DNA of 64,000 bases from Podospora bellae-mahoneyi (lineage: Eukaryota > Ascomycota > Sordariomycetes > Sordariales > Podosporaceae). The notes below the pieces were generated by a model. That model had not been told where the DNA came from, did not search any database, and worked only from the letters and a program-made list of their open reading frames with translations. Positions 36,075 through 48,240 of the stretch are shown here, in pieces. The position numbers and the translations under genes are program-made. Each line of letters starts with the position of its first letter. Position 1 is the first letter of the stretch. The stretch lies in assembly GCF_035222275.1 (NCBI RefSeq), contig NC_085881.1:4526001-4590000 (forward strand), in the 5' to 3' direction.

Positions 36075-39000
36075 TTTGTAGATGGCTGAGACGGGCCTCA
36101 GGCAGCCATTCGAGGAAACCCTGTTCACCCGACACGCCCCAATGCTTCGTTCGACCAACCAGCTGGCCCTCCTTAATCTCTCAGGGACAAGATGGACGCT
36201 CCGTCTAAGCTCAGGTCTCCGCCCTGTGTGACCTTCAGTTCAGGATAGCGAGCTAGCGTGTTCCGAAAACGAACGAGACATCTGAATAACAACTGGAACC
36301 TTGACGGCTGGTGCGTGGTCCTGCCCTCGGCTGACTCTGCAAAATGCCACTCGATCCCCTCGGCTCAGCAATCGTCCGCAAGATCACCGGCTATTTCGGC
36401 TCCGATATCGTCGGGCACAGTTGTCGAGCGTGATCCCCGGGTCGGTCACGTAACCAAACAATGAACCACCCTTTCCCAAATGACGTTTCAAAATTCCACC
36501 AAGATAACTGACTTCAGCTTGAAGTCGTCCAAAGACCTGCGTTTCGATGTCGAGAGTCCCGCTTTGATGGCCTTCCCTGGCAGTTTCCTTTGGGCCTGTT
36601 TCCTTTACCGACACGCCGACCTGTGGATGATTGATCGAGTCCCAGACAAAGGCAGGACTCAGCCGATCGTGCTCAATAATAAGGCAAGGATACCCGACTG
36701 TTGCTGATGTTGCGTCGCTTTTCTTAACCCCGTCAGGTTGTGTTGCCACGCTCGCTCTTGTTCTCGCCACCGCTGTCGTCCTCGTCGATACGAAACTGTC
36801 ACCACAGTAAAGACTGCTTCCGATGTGGTGATCTATAGGGCGAAGAAGGTTCGGAACCAGCAGCCAAGCGAGCTAGACGGGTGGTCCTCCACCTTATGTT
36901 CTCCAGACGGCTCGGCACAAGCGAATATCTGCCCCACGCCGCGGGCGCGGACAAGCTTATCGAAGGGATCGACGTTTGAGACTCGCACTGACAGTCCCAC
37001 AGACAGTTTGATGGGACCCGAAACACCTTGGGTCCAGGCACTGGAGAAGAATGGAAGTCGGGTAGCTAGCTCAGGGTTGACAAGGAGGGGGGGGAGGAAA
37101 CATTTGGCAGCCAACAGCCCCTCCAAGAAATCTGTAACAGGAATGAGTGGATCGAAACAAAATATAGCAACTTCGCGAGCTGACACTGACTTGGTAAACA
37201 GGGGGACACAAGAAAATAGCTCAAGAAGAACCCGCTCCGAGAAACCGGAAGAGCCAACCGGCGGCCGTCTGTCGTCCAGCTCGATCACGATCCGAAGCCA
37301 AGCGAACAGACGAGCGTCAAGAGAACAGCACCAGAGATGTCGCCGCGTCTCAAGAAAGAGGTCGACCAAGATCAGACGGACCGTATAATGTCGAAGTGGT
37401 GATGCCGGGTGTTGGATGGCACCAGTGGTTGCCGAGACAAGAGGGAGAAAAGGGAAGGAAGGAGCTGGTCGCAACAGCTTGGTTGAGCAAAAGGAAACAA
37501 CAAGAACAAGTTGAGACGATTCCTTCGGCAGGACACCTCGAGCCAAAAAGAGGAATGGGGATCAGTGAGGGGATAAGGCTGGCACTTGGGTGCATGAGTC
37601 GAAGACACACAGTCCAAGGACAGTACGTGTTTGAGTGCGTGGTAGGGTACATCCGGGGACAGCGACCGGGAAGACCTTGAGGGCCGCCGAATGTCTTGCT
37701 GGGGTGCCAAAGGTGATGTCCTGTGCCCGACTGGGATCAACCAAGCAGCCATGGATCAGAGATCCGGGGCGGGCAGCACGACGCAGGCTGGCCGAAGCTC
37801 TCAGGAACGGGCAGATGACAGACCGTTGCACGGTCGGAGGGTCAGGACGGCAAGGGTTTTGCACAGAGTTTCCGTCTGCAGCGCCGCTCCCATGCCCTTG
37901 CGCTCCCTTTGCATTGAAGAAGGTGTTAGTCGACGTTTAGGGTTCCCCACACTAGACGCAGTGGTGTAGTGTAATGGTGGTGGTGGTGGTGTGGTCCTGT
38001 GGATGGGACCGGGCTCGCAGATATCCCCCGAGGGGGTGTGTACATGCTTAGCCAGCAGGTAGCTACCAGACTTTGTGGCTCCTGTCTTTCTGTGATGAAT
38101 GTACAGGGCCATGGACCATGGTCCCTGATGTGGCCATCCTTGTGGAGTGCTTGGTGCGGATGCAACATGCCGCAGAGCCTTCTCAGTCATCCAGATCCCT
38201 GGTTACCCAAAGTCTTGGCTACATCCCATATGCCGACCGTTTTCAACATCGCAGAAGCCTACCCGCGCGTCAGATTGGTCCGTTCAACATCATGGCGTCC
38301 GATATTCGTCTGAAGCGCTACACAGAGGATCACCAGGCGAGAATCAAAACCAGTAGCTGAAGACCTCGTTGCATTCGTTGCCAACAGGCAGAGGAAAAAA
38401 CCAACACCACTCACATCTTGTTTGGTCTCGCTTTCACAGAAGCACAAAAAGACACATGGGGTTGAGACAGACTCGGAGGCTCTAAATAGCACATGGCCCG
38501 TATCCGCATGCCCTTGATGGAGACTGCCATCTCAGAATTCGGTGTGGCGCAGCACTTTTTCCAGGATCGACAAGCTGAGACTCCGAGATGGGGCGTGAAA
38601 CGTCTTGGGAAGCCATGTTTGCCAGGAGAGTGGAAGACTCGAATGAATCCAGGCACGGTTTCTCGGGTCTCTTCTTGTAACCGAATTCATCAGTTCCCAA
38701 GACTGAGAGCTGTCCACGGGCATAGGCGGTCGATCCCATTGCAACGGTGCTAGTGAGAACAACAAAGAAGCTAAAGGCGAGAAAGGGGTTGCCAGAAACC
38801 CGCCGAGGCTAACGGCACCAGAGGAAGGACAGGGTTCAGCAGCGCCGGATCGAAAACGGAGCCGTTGTCGCGGCTAATTTAGCAACCTTCTGCAGCCACA
38901 CGATACCCGAAACGTCATGTTTGGGACGATGTAACCCTATCTTGAACTGGTGGAGGAGAAGGCGTGGGTGTTGATGTTGACGAACCCTCAGTAGAGTTAT

Positions 39001-42000
39001 CAGTGTCGGTTTCTTTTTTCTACTGCTGGGTAGCTACACCACTCGGTATTCGTCACACCATTTCAGAAGATGGGAAGAATGCTCAAAGTGCTGCGAGCTA
39101 TTCTCTTCATGTTTGCTATGTTGGCAAATGGCTTCGCGTTAGATCGCCTGTCACAAGAAAAAAGGAACCGGCAGGGGGGTGTATGAGAGGGGCTGCCGGG
39201 AGTTGTCCGATTTGAATCCGATCGAGCCTAGGCCCAGCCAGCCCAAGGGAAGTAGGTGAGCGTACCTTGAGCAGTATCACCAACAAGATTAGGACTACCC
39301 TCGTCGAAACAGCATCAGAAACCAAACACAAGTTTGTCGAACCAGTATAGGTTGTGGTGATATCCATTCATGACAGTAGTCTGAAGTGATGGTGGACAGA
39401 AAGCTTGTGTCCATGTCGAGTGGGCGAGTGGGCGGAAGATGGTCCGAGTTGCGATTGGCTCTTTTGGCTCCTGGAGGGGTGTTTCAGAAGAAGGAAGCTC
39501 ACCACTGCCCAGCAACCACCTGAAGATGGAGAGCAGGCAATGCAGGGGACGAGATAGGGTGCGTCTACAGATGTTTCAGCGGGCTCCCCAGTTCATGCGA
39601 AGAGGAAGAAGCCAAAATCTGGGTCGCCAAGACTCCTTCCCGCAGCGGGCGGGAGGTCCACTCTTGATGACCCGGAGAGGGCCTACTAACCTTGAGTATA
39701 GGTGATTTGGATAGGGATAGGTAATAGTATTGGATACTGAAGAAAGTGATATCAACAGGCTACCTACGGTCACGGTACTAAATGGAACACTTCTCACCTA
39801 CCTAGTTGCTCTGGCACACGTCGCTTCCCCTGCTAGGTTCTTACTCTTGACAGGCCGCTGGCGACCCCACCCACTAAACCTTCGTCCACCAGCTTTCCAC
39901 TGCGGCAGCTGCGTCTTGGACAACCATTCATTCATGCTTTGCCATGCCTCTTCTGACGGCCCTTGGAACCCGGCGTGCCCGGAGACCCCTTTCTTGTTCT
40001 CGAAGCTTCAGATTCCCTTGTCGTCGATCAGGCTCTGGAAGCGCACCAACAAGCGAAGGTAACAACATTTCGACCCTGGACCGATTGAACCGGCTGGGCT
40101 GTCTTGACCTCGAAATAAGGTTGGTTCGTGTGTTTTTGGGAACCTGGGAATCTCTATCTGAATCCCTCGTTTGTGGGTGACACGAGAATACGGGTGCCTA
40201 ATTGTTGATCCGGGACAGACAGTTCAAAAATAGCATACGGCATGTTTCTGGAATACTCAAGGAGCCCTCATGCGGAAGGGAGGCTCAGCTCCGTATCTTT
40301 GCCGGCCGCTCCCCTCTACATCCATCACCTCACCTCAGTCGGCCTCGGCCATGGTCCGAATCGTAGCCTCGGATGAGAAACGTTCAATCAACTACTGTCA
40401 CCCGAGTGCAAAGCTTGTTTCTGGCCTTCGGACAATTCTCAACGTCTCGGGCATCACAACATGCCGACTCTGCACAAATCGTCCTAGCAAGATGCCACAC
40501 AAGAAACATGCAACACGAGGCACAGGAATATCAAGCAGGTGGCCCCACCCGAACAAACTCTTCGCCGTGTTCCTCGTCTTCCGTGATACAAGCTCAACTA
40601 CCAGCCAGCTCTCTTCAGGAAACAGAGACCGACCCAGTATTCACTCGGGCCATGGCTCCCAAACACATTTGGCATCTCCGATAGCGCTCCCAGTGCGGCA
40701 CCTCAGTGGAGCGTTACTCTTTGGAAGCTAAACATAGTTTTTCTGGTATGTGACTAGGTAGACAGTCACATTGAGCATCCCTCCCCTAAGCATATCGATC
40801 CATCGCGCATTCCCAAGCATGTAACCTGGATCTGGAGAATGAGATATCTCTGAAAGTCCCGGCCGAATACAGCCAGTTGCAAGACCGGACGAGACGACTG
40901 TGCCACTCAAACCCCGGAATCAGTTCGGACTCTTGATCTAGGCATCTGGCAAAGTCGCCCTACGCCCCCTTTGCGCGGCTTGGAACCGAGACGGCACTGT
41001 GCTACCGATGGGGATGCCAAAGTCTAAGATTGACAAGTGTTGCGTGGTGTTGTGGTCTGGAAACGGTACACAAAACGGCAGAAAAAATCCTCCGATTTCA
41101 CCTTCCTATAGGCCATACGAAAAGCTGATGAAAGCCACGTCCCAAGTCACAAACGGATGTTCGGGTAGGGATGCAAGTTTGGCTACTGACAAGGCGACCA
41201 GCGGCCAAGCATGGGAACTTCTCATCTGCTGGTCATATCGTCCCCGGCGATGACACTAACTGGACTCCTCCAAGTTCACCACCCACACACTCCGATGCAC
41301 AACATTCAAGACACACAGGGGTTCATCTCGCGGGCTGGTGTCTGCGGAGAATTTCCTACCCGGTTGCGTGTCAGACGGGTGGCTGCTGTTGTAATGCATG
41401 CGGTCAACTTGGAAGTAACAAAGACAGGGCGGCTTTCCTGCCTGGGGAGAGAGCAACCGGGCCTCATGGCCAAGGGGAAGGGGGTGGATGATGTGGCAAT
41501 GATCCGATGTGATGATGTGTAGTGCGGAAGACCGGATCGGGAGGTGCCTGCTCCTCAACCGATCGAATAAATGATATCGATGACAGTCTCTCTACATCAG
41601 ACGACCGTCAGATGGAGACCCAAAGGGGGGTCACAACATTCCCCCCCTTTTCTCCCGCTTGCCGATTTACAACACCCGCATTCTGTTCCCTTCCCGGCAG
41701 AGTTTCTCTTCCAGTAAGAGACTTGGATTGTAACTGCTGCTCCCCGCCGACCCCGCGTCAAGCAGCGTGGCGTTATGTATCTGTACGATACTGCTGTTGC
41801 CCGCCACGCTTGCACCAAACTGGAAGGCAACACTTGATGGCTGCCCCTTGGTCTGGCCGGACGGACGGGGAATAGCAGCCGAATAATGATGATGGATACA
41901 ATGGGTTCTGGAACCACGTTGCGATTTCCCATGTACGCATCGGAAGTCAGAAGCCACCCCCCAAACAGTAAGTAGGTATTCGGAGACGCGTCTAGGATTA

Positions 42001-44949
42001 GCTTGCCCCTTTTCTTGCTTCCCCTCTATCCACACGACCTGCAGACCATGACCTCACAATGAGCCGGAAGGGGTGCTCTGAAAGAGTGGAGAAGGGTGTG
42101 TACATATGTGAAGGTACAGTACCTTGATGTTGTGTAATCGCCTCCTTGCCATCCGAGTCAGGCCAACGTGGGAGGGTTGGCGGCTGACTGATTCTCTGTG
42201 TGTGTGAGGTGTTCGTGGATTTGTTGGGGATGTAACTGATCAGGCTGAAGACTGCTGGGCGGGTCGTATTGTTCAGATTGATGTGTAGAGCCGCATGGTG
42301 TTCGGATGCTTGTAGTTTGGGCCGCGTGCGCTTGTTGCCTCTTTGCACACTCCCTTCGAGAGATGGGTTGTCTCCCGTTTTTGCAGTGTCTTGTCCCCTG
42401 GATTTTTTTCCAAGAGTAGCAATCAGAGAGGAAAATGGCTCGGCCAAAGTCAGACTTGGTATTCGATTTGGTGTGTGGTTCTTAAACCGTCGGGTTGTCT
42501 TTCATGATACAGTAGGCGCGAGTGTTGGATAGACTTCGTGTTTCATGAAGGTGTGATTTCCCGTTAGTTTCCTCAGCCGCAGATTCATGATATTCCTAGA
42601 GATACGCTGGCCAGACAACGCCATTACTTGATCCAGATCTTGCCAGTGAGGGTATAGGCCATTATTTCGTTGTAAATAGCTGTGGTCAGCTTCCGTCATA
42701 ATTGCCCGGTCAAAAGCCCAGACCTGTTGAAAGCTTTGTAGCTGGAAGACTGGTATAGACACAAAAGACTCTAGGCATACACGGCAGCAACAGGTGTACC
42801 ATTTGGTCTGCGGGGTATCTGATATTTTTGACTTGGCATGATTAGATATAGGTGCCTTTATTTCATTGTTGATCTACCAGTTTCATTTTTTAATAGAGCC
42901 CTTGATTACCTGCCAGGTCTGCAAACCCCAGAAAGATTGCAAATAACCGTGGTACCTCATTCACCACAGCCTCAACTACTTCAAGATCCTATAGACACTT
43001 CTCTTTTCAACAGCCGCGTCTTCGTGCCATCTCGAATACGATGATCCAAATACCTCTAACCAGAAAGCAGATAAACTTCAAGGCTCAAACTGAAATCCCA
43101 AAACTCCACCGGGAAAACACCTAACAGCCGCCACAGTGTCTGTTACTGTTATCCCAACATTTCCCGCCCAGATTATTGAAGAGATCAAGGCTATTGCCGA
43201 ACTCGAAACTGTCGAGCCTATGCCCGCCCCAGCAGCGCGAGTGAGCGCACCGGTAGACACTGTAGGCACTGAGCGAAGGAAACCTGTACTGTGTCATGAG
43301 GTAACATTCGGCCAAAGTCTCGGTTAGCCAAACCAGCGCTCGACTCCCAGGTCGATCACGCATGTTGTATTATTTGGAACGAGGGTGCTCGCATACGGCA
43401 TCAGAAAGTTTGTGCCATATCTGATCTTGGACAGCAACCTTGAAACCGCGAGACTCTAACCATTCGGATTTTTCACGAAGAGGCTGTCAAAAAAAAAAAA
43501 TCAGGAGTGAAAGTTACATTTGTCCAGCCAAACACACCAATAAATGTCTCCCAATAGCATACTCCTCTTTCAGTGAGCATTAAGCACCCCCTATCCCTAG
43601 TAACAAGTCAACAAGCTCCCCTACAGCTACCTGCCAAGCTTCACACCACTCAACTTCCTAATCACCACCCCTCAACTGATCTTTCAAAACTCCTTGAATG
43701 CTCCCTGAAGCCCTTGAATCCACACCCGATTAGAATCATCACCCAGTCTCCCAACACTTGCTGTAATTTTCCTCCTCCCAACAATAATCTACCGCCACAA
43801 CACACAACTCCCCATCCCCATTGAATTTTCCATCCTCCAAACCAAACACATCCCGTTCCTTGATGATGATGTGCTTCTAAAGACAATGAACCATCAAGCC
43901 GTCTTGCGCCCCCTCATCCCTTCCACAGTCGCCACTTGGTATTTGTGTACAGTGATGGCGTATGGAATGGTAACCGGGATCCCGTGTACGCCATCAGTCC
44001 GGATGGATGGCATGGCCGGCTTGTCGAAAGCCTCGGCCAGGAAGCCCCAATGCGTATCGAGCACTAAACTTGCCGTGGCAGGGCAGCAGCCCGTTGGGGG
44101 ACACGCGAAGTTGGTGTCAGCGGTGTCTGTATGTTCTCGTGGTGCGAGGTTCTCTCAGGCAAGGGAGAGAGAAAAGGTAGGTAGGAAGGTGGTTGTTGGG
44201 TAAGTAGGTGGGAGGCGTGCAAGAACTGGTTGGTGTGAGGTGGACGAGGTAAGGTAAGCTAAGATGGCCTTGATTCCCTGGGAAGGTCAGGAAAATTTTG
44301 TGGTTGTTTGAGTATATATAGAAGGGGGGAAACGAGTTCAAAGACAAACGCAAGGCTGAAAATGGAGAAATTATGAGTTCAAAAACAAACACATTGCTGA
44401 AAATGCAGAAGGAAAAGAATGGTGTTGGAGAAGAATGTCCAGGGGGTGATCGGATGGCCAGGAGTTGGATTATATGCTCTGGCCGGACAGGACAAACACT
44501 ACCTAAGGTAGACTTGGGAAGAATATCCAGACAGAACCAGCCAGTTAGACCCTAGAAAAAGATAAACAGGAGAGTGTGAACAGCACCGACCCGGAAAGTC
44601 ACCAAATCACAACACATATGCCTCAGACGGATAGGGTAAACAAATAGATTTGGGAATGCAGTCGAACAGAACCAGCCAGTCAACTCAAAGCAAGGAGGAA
44701 AGCAGACCGGCAAGAGAAAGACATCGCACAACCACATGTTTCAAAACCCGTTTACAAGCAGCGGTTAGCGACAACCTGCAAACATCACCGCCAGCACAGC
44801 ATTCGAACAGCAAGATCATCTTCATCATCCAATCCATTCTTTCTCCGAATACTCTCAGAGTTATCTAATTATCCAAAAAAATAATGAACCACGCAAAAAG
44901 CTTTATCACAAAATCAGAAAGACAAGAAAACCCCTTTTCATGCGCCCCT
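36075..44949. other. 8.9-kb interval with no supported gene
   Basis: This lies upstream of the ORP1-like gene and downstream of isocitrate lyase. The longest frames (37546-36833 minus, 36738-37388 plus) overlap each other and have no domains, so they look like chance. Composition is near that of the rest of the window, not AT-rich as RIP-mutated transposons would be. Short features include a five-unit TGG run at 37975-37989, a poly-A run near 43490-43500 and imperfect direct repeats near 44334-44690. It may hold a long promoter or 5' leader of the regulator gene, noncoding RNAs or a fast-evolving gene I cannot see. Confidence 0.5.
44334..44410. repeat. Two imperfect 36-bp direct repeats
   Basis: GAGTTCAAAGACAAACGC... 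at 44334 and GAGTTCAAAAACAAACAC... at 44375 are about 85% alike and both run into CTGAAAATG(G/C)AGAA. A second pair, containing CAGAACCAGCCAGT, lies near 44531 and 44668. These look like small local duplications downstream of isocitrate lyase, of no known function. Confidence 0.6.
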
Positions 44950-46713
44950 TTAATGGAACTGATCCTCCGTCACACCCTTACCCATAGCAGCCGTACTGCT
45001 AATACCACCAGTCACCATCTTCTGCAGCTCGTCCACGTACGTGGCACCCGACCACTTCTGATGCTTGACCACATCCACACCGCCCTCCATCTCAGGCTCC
45101 TGCACCAGCTCGCCATACGCCCTCATGCCAATCTTGCTGTACGCGCTGGCAAACTTGTCGCTGATAAGGGCGGTGGTGTGAAGACCAGCGAGGGTAATGA
45201 ACTGCCAGCAGTAACCCAGGCCAGCCAGGCGTCTGATGTAGGTCTCCTGCTCCTCTCTGGGCATGGCGGTCTTCCAGTTGAAAGAGGGAGATAGGTTGTA
45301 GGCGAGCTTCTGCTCGGGCCAGACGGCGTGGACGCCCTTGGCGAACTCCTCGGCCTGCTTGTAGTCGGGGAGCTTGGACTCCATCCAGATGGCGTCGCAG
45401 TAAGGGGCATAGGCGATGGCGCGGTTGATGGAGCAGTCGCAGCCGCCCTCGAGACGGTAGTAGCCCTCGCGGGTGCGGGGGGCGTCCCAGTTGAAGTAAA
45501 TGTCCTTGCCGAGGATGCCGCGGGCGACGGCGCGGGCCTCTTTGTTGGAGAGCTGCTTGCCGTTGACGCTGTCGCGGTACTTTTGGGCGAGGGCCTTCTG
45601 GTTGGGGAGGTTGGAGGAGAGGATGGCGTCCACGACGTGGTCGTCGAAGCGCTTGAGGTTGGCCTTGGCGAGCCACTGGTCCTCGATGGCCTGGAGCTCG
45701 GCGCCGTTCTTGCCGGCCTTCTCACCAGCAATCATGAGCTCGTTGAGGTCGGGGAGGTCGGCGTTGTTGGTGCCGAGGATGAAGGCGTGGTCGCGGGGAT
45801 CGATGGTGGTGGTGATGAGGGTGGCAGCCTCAGCATCAGTACGGGCAATGGCCAGGAGGTCAGAGCCCATGATGTCGGCCTGGGCACGGATGGCAATCAG
45901 ACGGTTGATGTGCTCGGAGATGGGGACCAGAACCTTGCCGGCCATGTGGCCACACTTCTTGGTGCCAGGGGCCTGATCCTCGATGTGAATACCGGCAGCA
46001 CCCTTCTCAATGAAGAGCTTGGTGAGCTTCATGACGGCGGTAAGACCACCGTGACCGGTATCGGCATCGGCGATGATGGGACGGAGGTAGTCGATGTTGG
46101 CGAGCTTGGCGCGCTGCGCCTTGGGAACTGAGAGACGCTCCTGACGCTGCTTGCGGTCGTGGAAAAGCTGGGCCATGAAGAGATGGCCGACCTTGTTGGG
46201 GACGGTAGTCTAGTTCAGTCAGTATTTTGCTGCTCTCGTCATATCCATGTCACCACACTCACATAAGGGTAATCAGCAAGATCCGGGCCGGGCTCGTCAG
46301 AGGCAGAGGCCGTTGATGATGATTGCCAGCCGGAAACGTAGACTGTGTCGAGGTACTTGGCCATTTGGGTCACCATTGTTGGCTCCAAGCAGCCGTATGT
46401 GTAACTGGCATCCTTGTTCTGTTTTCGAGTCAAGTCAGCGTAGGCTCTTCGGTCATCTTTGTTGACATGACAGTAAACATACCTGGAACCGCCCCTCAAG
46501 AATCTTCCACAGCTTCTTGGCCTGGGCATTGCTGGCATACTCGATCTTGAGGTTGCCTCTCTTGTTGACGATCTGCTCAGCGGTAAAAGGGCGCTTGGTG
46601 TACCGCCATCTTGGCTCGCTCCACCACTTCTTGACCTCGGCCACCTCCTTCGCGAAGAGCTCGTCCTCAATGTTGGGGTCCACGGCAGGATTGACCATGT
46701 TGTTGGCAGCCAT
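44950..46713 (-). CDS. icl1: Isocitrate lyase
   Basis: Key glyoxylate-cycle enzyme: cleaves isocitrate to glyoxylate and succinate for growth on acetate or fatty acids. Three exons (46713-46483, 46418-46263, 46209-44950) are joined in frame. The ATG at 46713 gives [13 protein letters not shown]; the upstream in-frame codon is GTG, not a start. Seen motifs are the TIM-barrel metal/substrate loop DADTGHGG, the signature KKCGHMAGK with the catalytic Cys, IARTDA, and LSPSFNWK (the NLSPSFNW block). Length is normal for fungal ICL. The C-terminus, GVTEDQFH, lacks a canonical SKL-type PTS1, so any peroxisomal import would need another signal. In fungi such genes are acetate-induced (FacB type) and glucose-repressed; CreA-like GTGGGG/CTGGGG cores occur upstream at 47133, 47407 and 47543. 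Confidence 0.97.
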
Positions 46714-48240
46714 GTTGGGCACGCGGTTTTTAGAATTGGTGATGGGCGGGTGTGGCGTATGTGAGACCGTTTACGGTTTCTTTGTTATGTATAATCCACC
46801 CGGTGATATCAGAGCCCTTGTGTATGGGATATGGTGGTGGGTGGGATGGCAGGAAAAAAAGGGGGTATAAGACAAACAACTGCAAAAAAAGTATAACCAG
46901 CCGAGGAAGAATTAGGAGGAGGCAGACGACTAATGTATCTCCCCGGTGGCTTCCAAGAAGGCTTATCGGAACAAGGGGCGCAAAGAAAGGGACGAGGGGT
47001 TACCGGGCTGAGGCAGCGGACATTGGTGTGGGCGTCGGGAGAGATCGGTCTAGCGGCTACTCAAAGTAGCCAGAAGGGGATGTAGTCATTGCCCCTGTTC
47101 CCCACGTTCGTTTCCATACCTTCAATCCGGGTCTGGGGACATGGTCGTCAACTGACTCTTGCTCGCGTGGCTGTTGCACGGATACAAGGAACGGACCGGT
47201 CACAAACGGTCGAGTCTGTATGCTTTCTTTTGTGTTAGTGTTCAGAGCATTGGCCATCATCACCACAAGTCATCAACTCGCTAACCTCTTCCCATTGTTT
47301 GCCGTGACGACAACGACGTACAAAACATGCCTGCATCGAGTGTCATGTCAGAATCCTTTGAGCCGAGCCATGTTCGCCGCAAGTCCCACTATTTCCCCAA
47401 CAACGACCCCACACTCCACGAATGGATGCAAGCCGCACCGCCGTTGACCGAATTGCCGAACCGATGCCGGGGCCAATGCTGCTGAGCGCTGCCGGAATTC
47501 AGGCGTTGCGATTGGCCTGTTGCGCCCTTTCAGTGACCCCTCCCCCACAATTGAGCCAACTGTGAAATTCCATGGAAATGGCTGGAGATCTGCGTCTTGG
47601 AAAACGTCAGTCAAAGGCTGGGCGCAATCATCAATTCTGAAAAAAGTCTGGTTCCTTTATTATTTTGGGCTATTTCCCTCCCAGTGCCTCCCACTGGCAC
47701 TGGTCGCGTGGCCAGACAGACGTGAATCAATTGACTTTCTGCTCGTTTTGTTGATGTGTCTTGCTGTTTTGCCTCTGGAAACCTCCCCCCGCTGTTTGCG
47801 TCCGACTGTTGCTGGTTGCTGGGCCCATCAATGGCATGTGAAGATGCGTCATAGGTACAAACGGACTCGTACCTGGCTGTAACACTTCGACTGCCCCACC
47901 TTTCGCGGCTCGCCAATATCTCCGTGATTGGCCATTCCCCTTTGGACCGCTTCGACCTCGGTCAACTTTATGTCAGCTGCCACTTCAGCCCGGCCCAGCG
48001 ACAACGAGCTCCTCCGCTGTAGCCGTCTGGGACCGACGGGGCGCCGACCAGCTCCGTCTCGAAATGGTGCTCGGCCATCACATGCAGCAGTCAAGCCACG
48101 AGAAAGCACATGTCCAGTGCTGCTGGGTCCTGGCCGTTGAGGTTCACCCAAGGCACCTGAAACCGAATTGGAACAGTCTCAAACTTTCTGTCTGGACTTT
48201 GAACCAAGAACCATGCTCATGATTCGGGGGTATCTCAATC
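46714..48240. promoter_or_regulatory. Isocitrate lyase upstream region
   Basis: This 1.5 kb runs from the isocitrate lyase start to the 3' end of the SNF2 gene. Cores matching the CreA consensus SYGGRG lie at 47133-47138 (plus) and at 47407-47412 and 47543-47548 (minus). These are short motifs that also arise by chance. No supported coding frame is present. Confidence 0.4.

Noticed and set aside
36738-37546. Overlapping 216- and 237-codon frames on opposite strands
   Set aside because: Neither has a recognisable domain or convincing start. Mutual overlap suggests chance absence of stops.
45328-46131. 267-codon antisense frame over isocitrate lyase
   Set aside because: It is a shadow of the strongly biased codons of isocitrate lyase, with no independent evidence.
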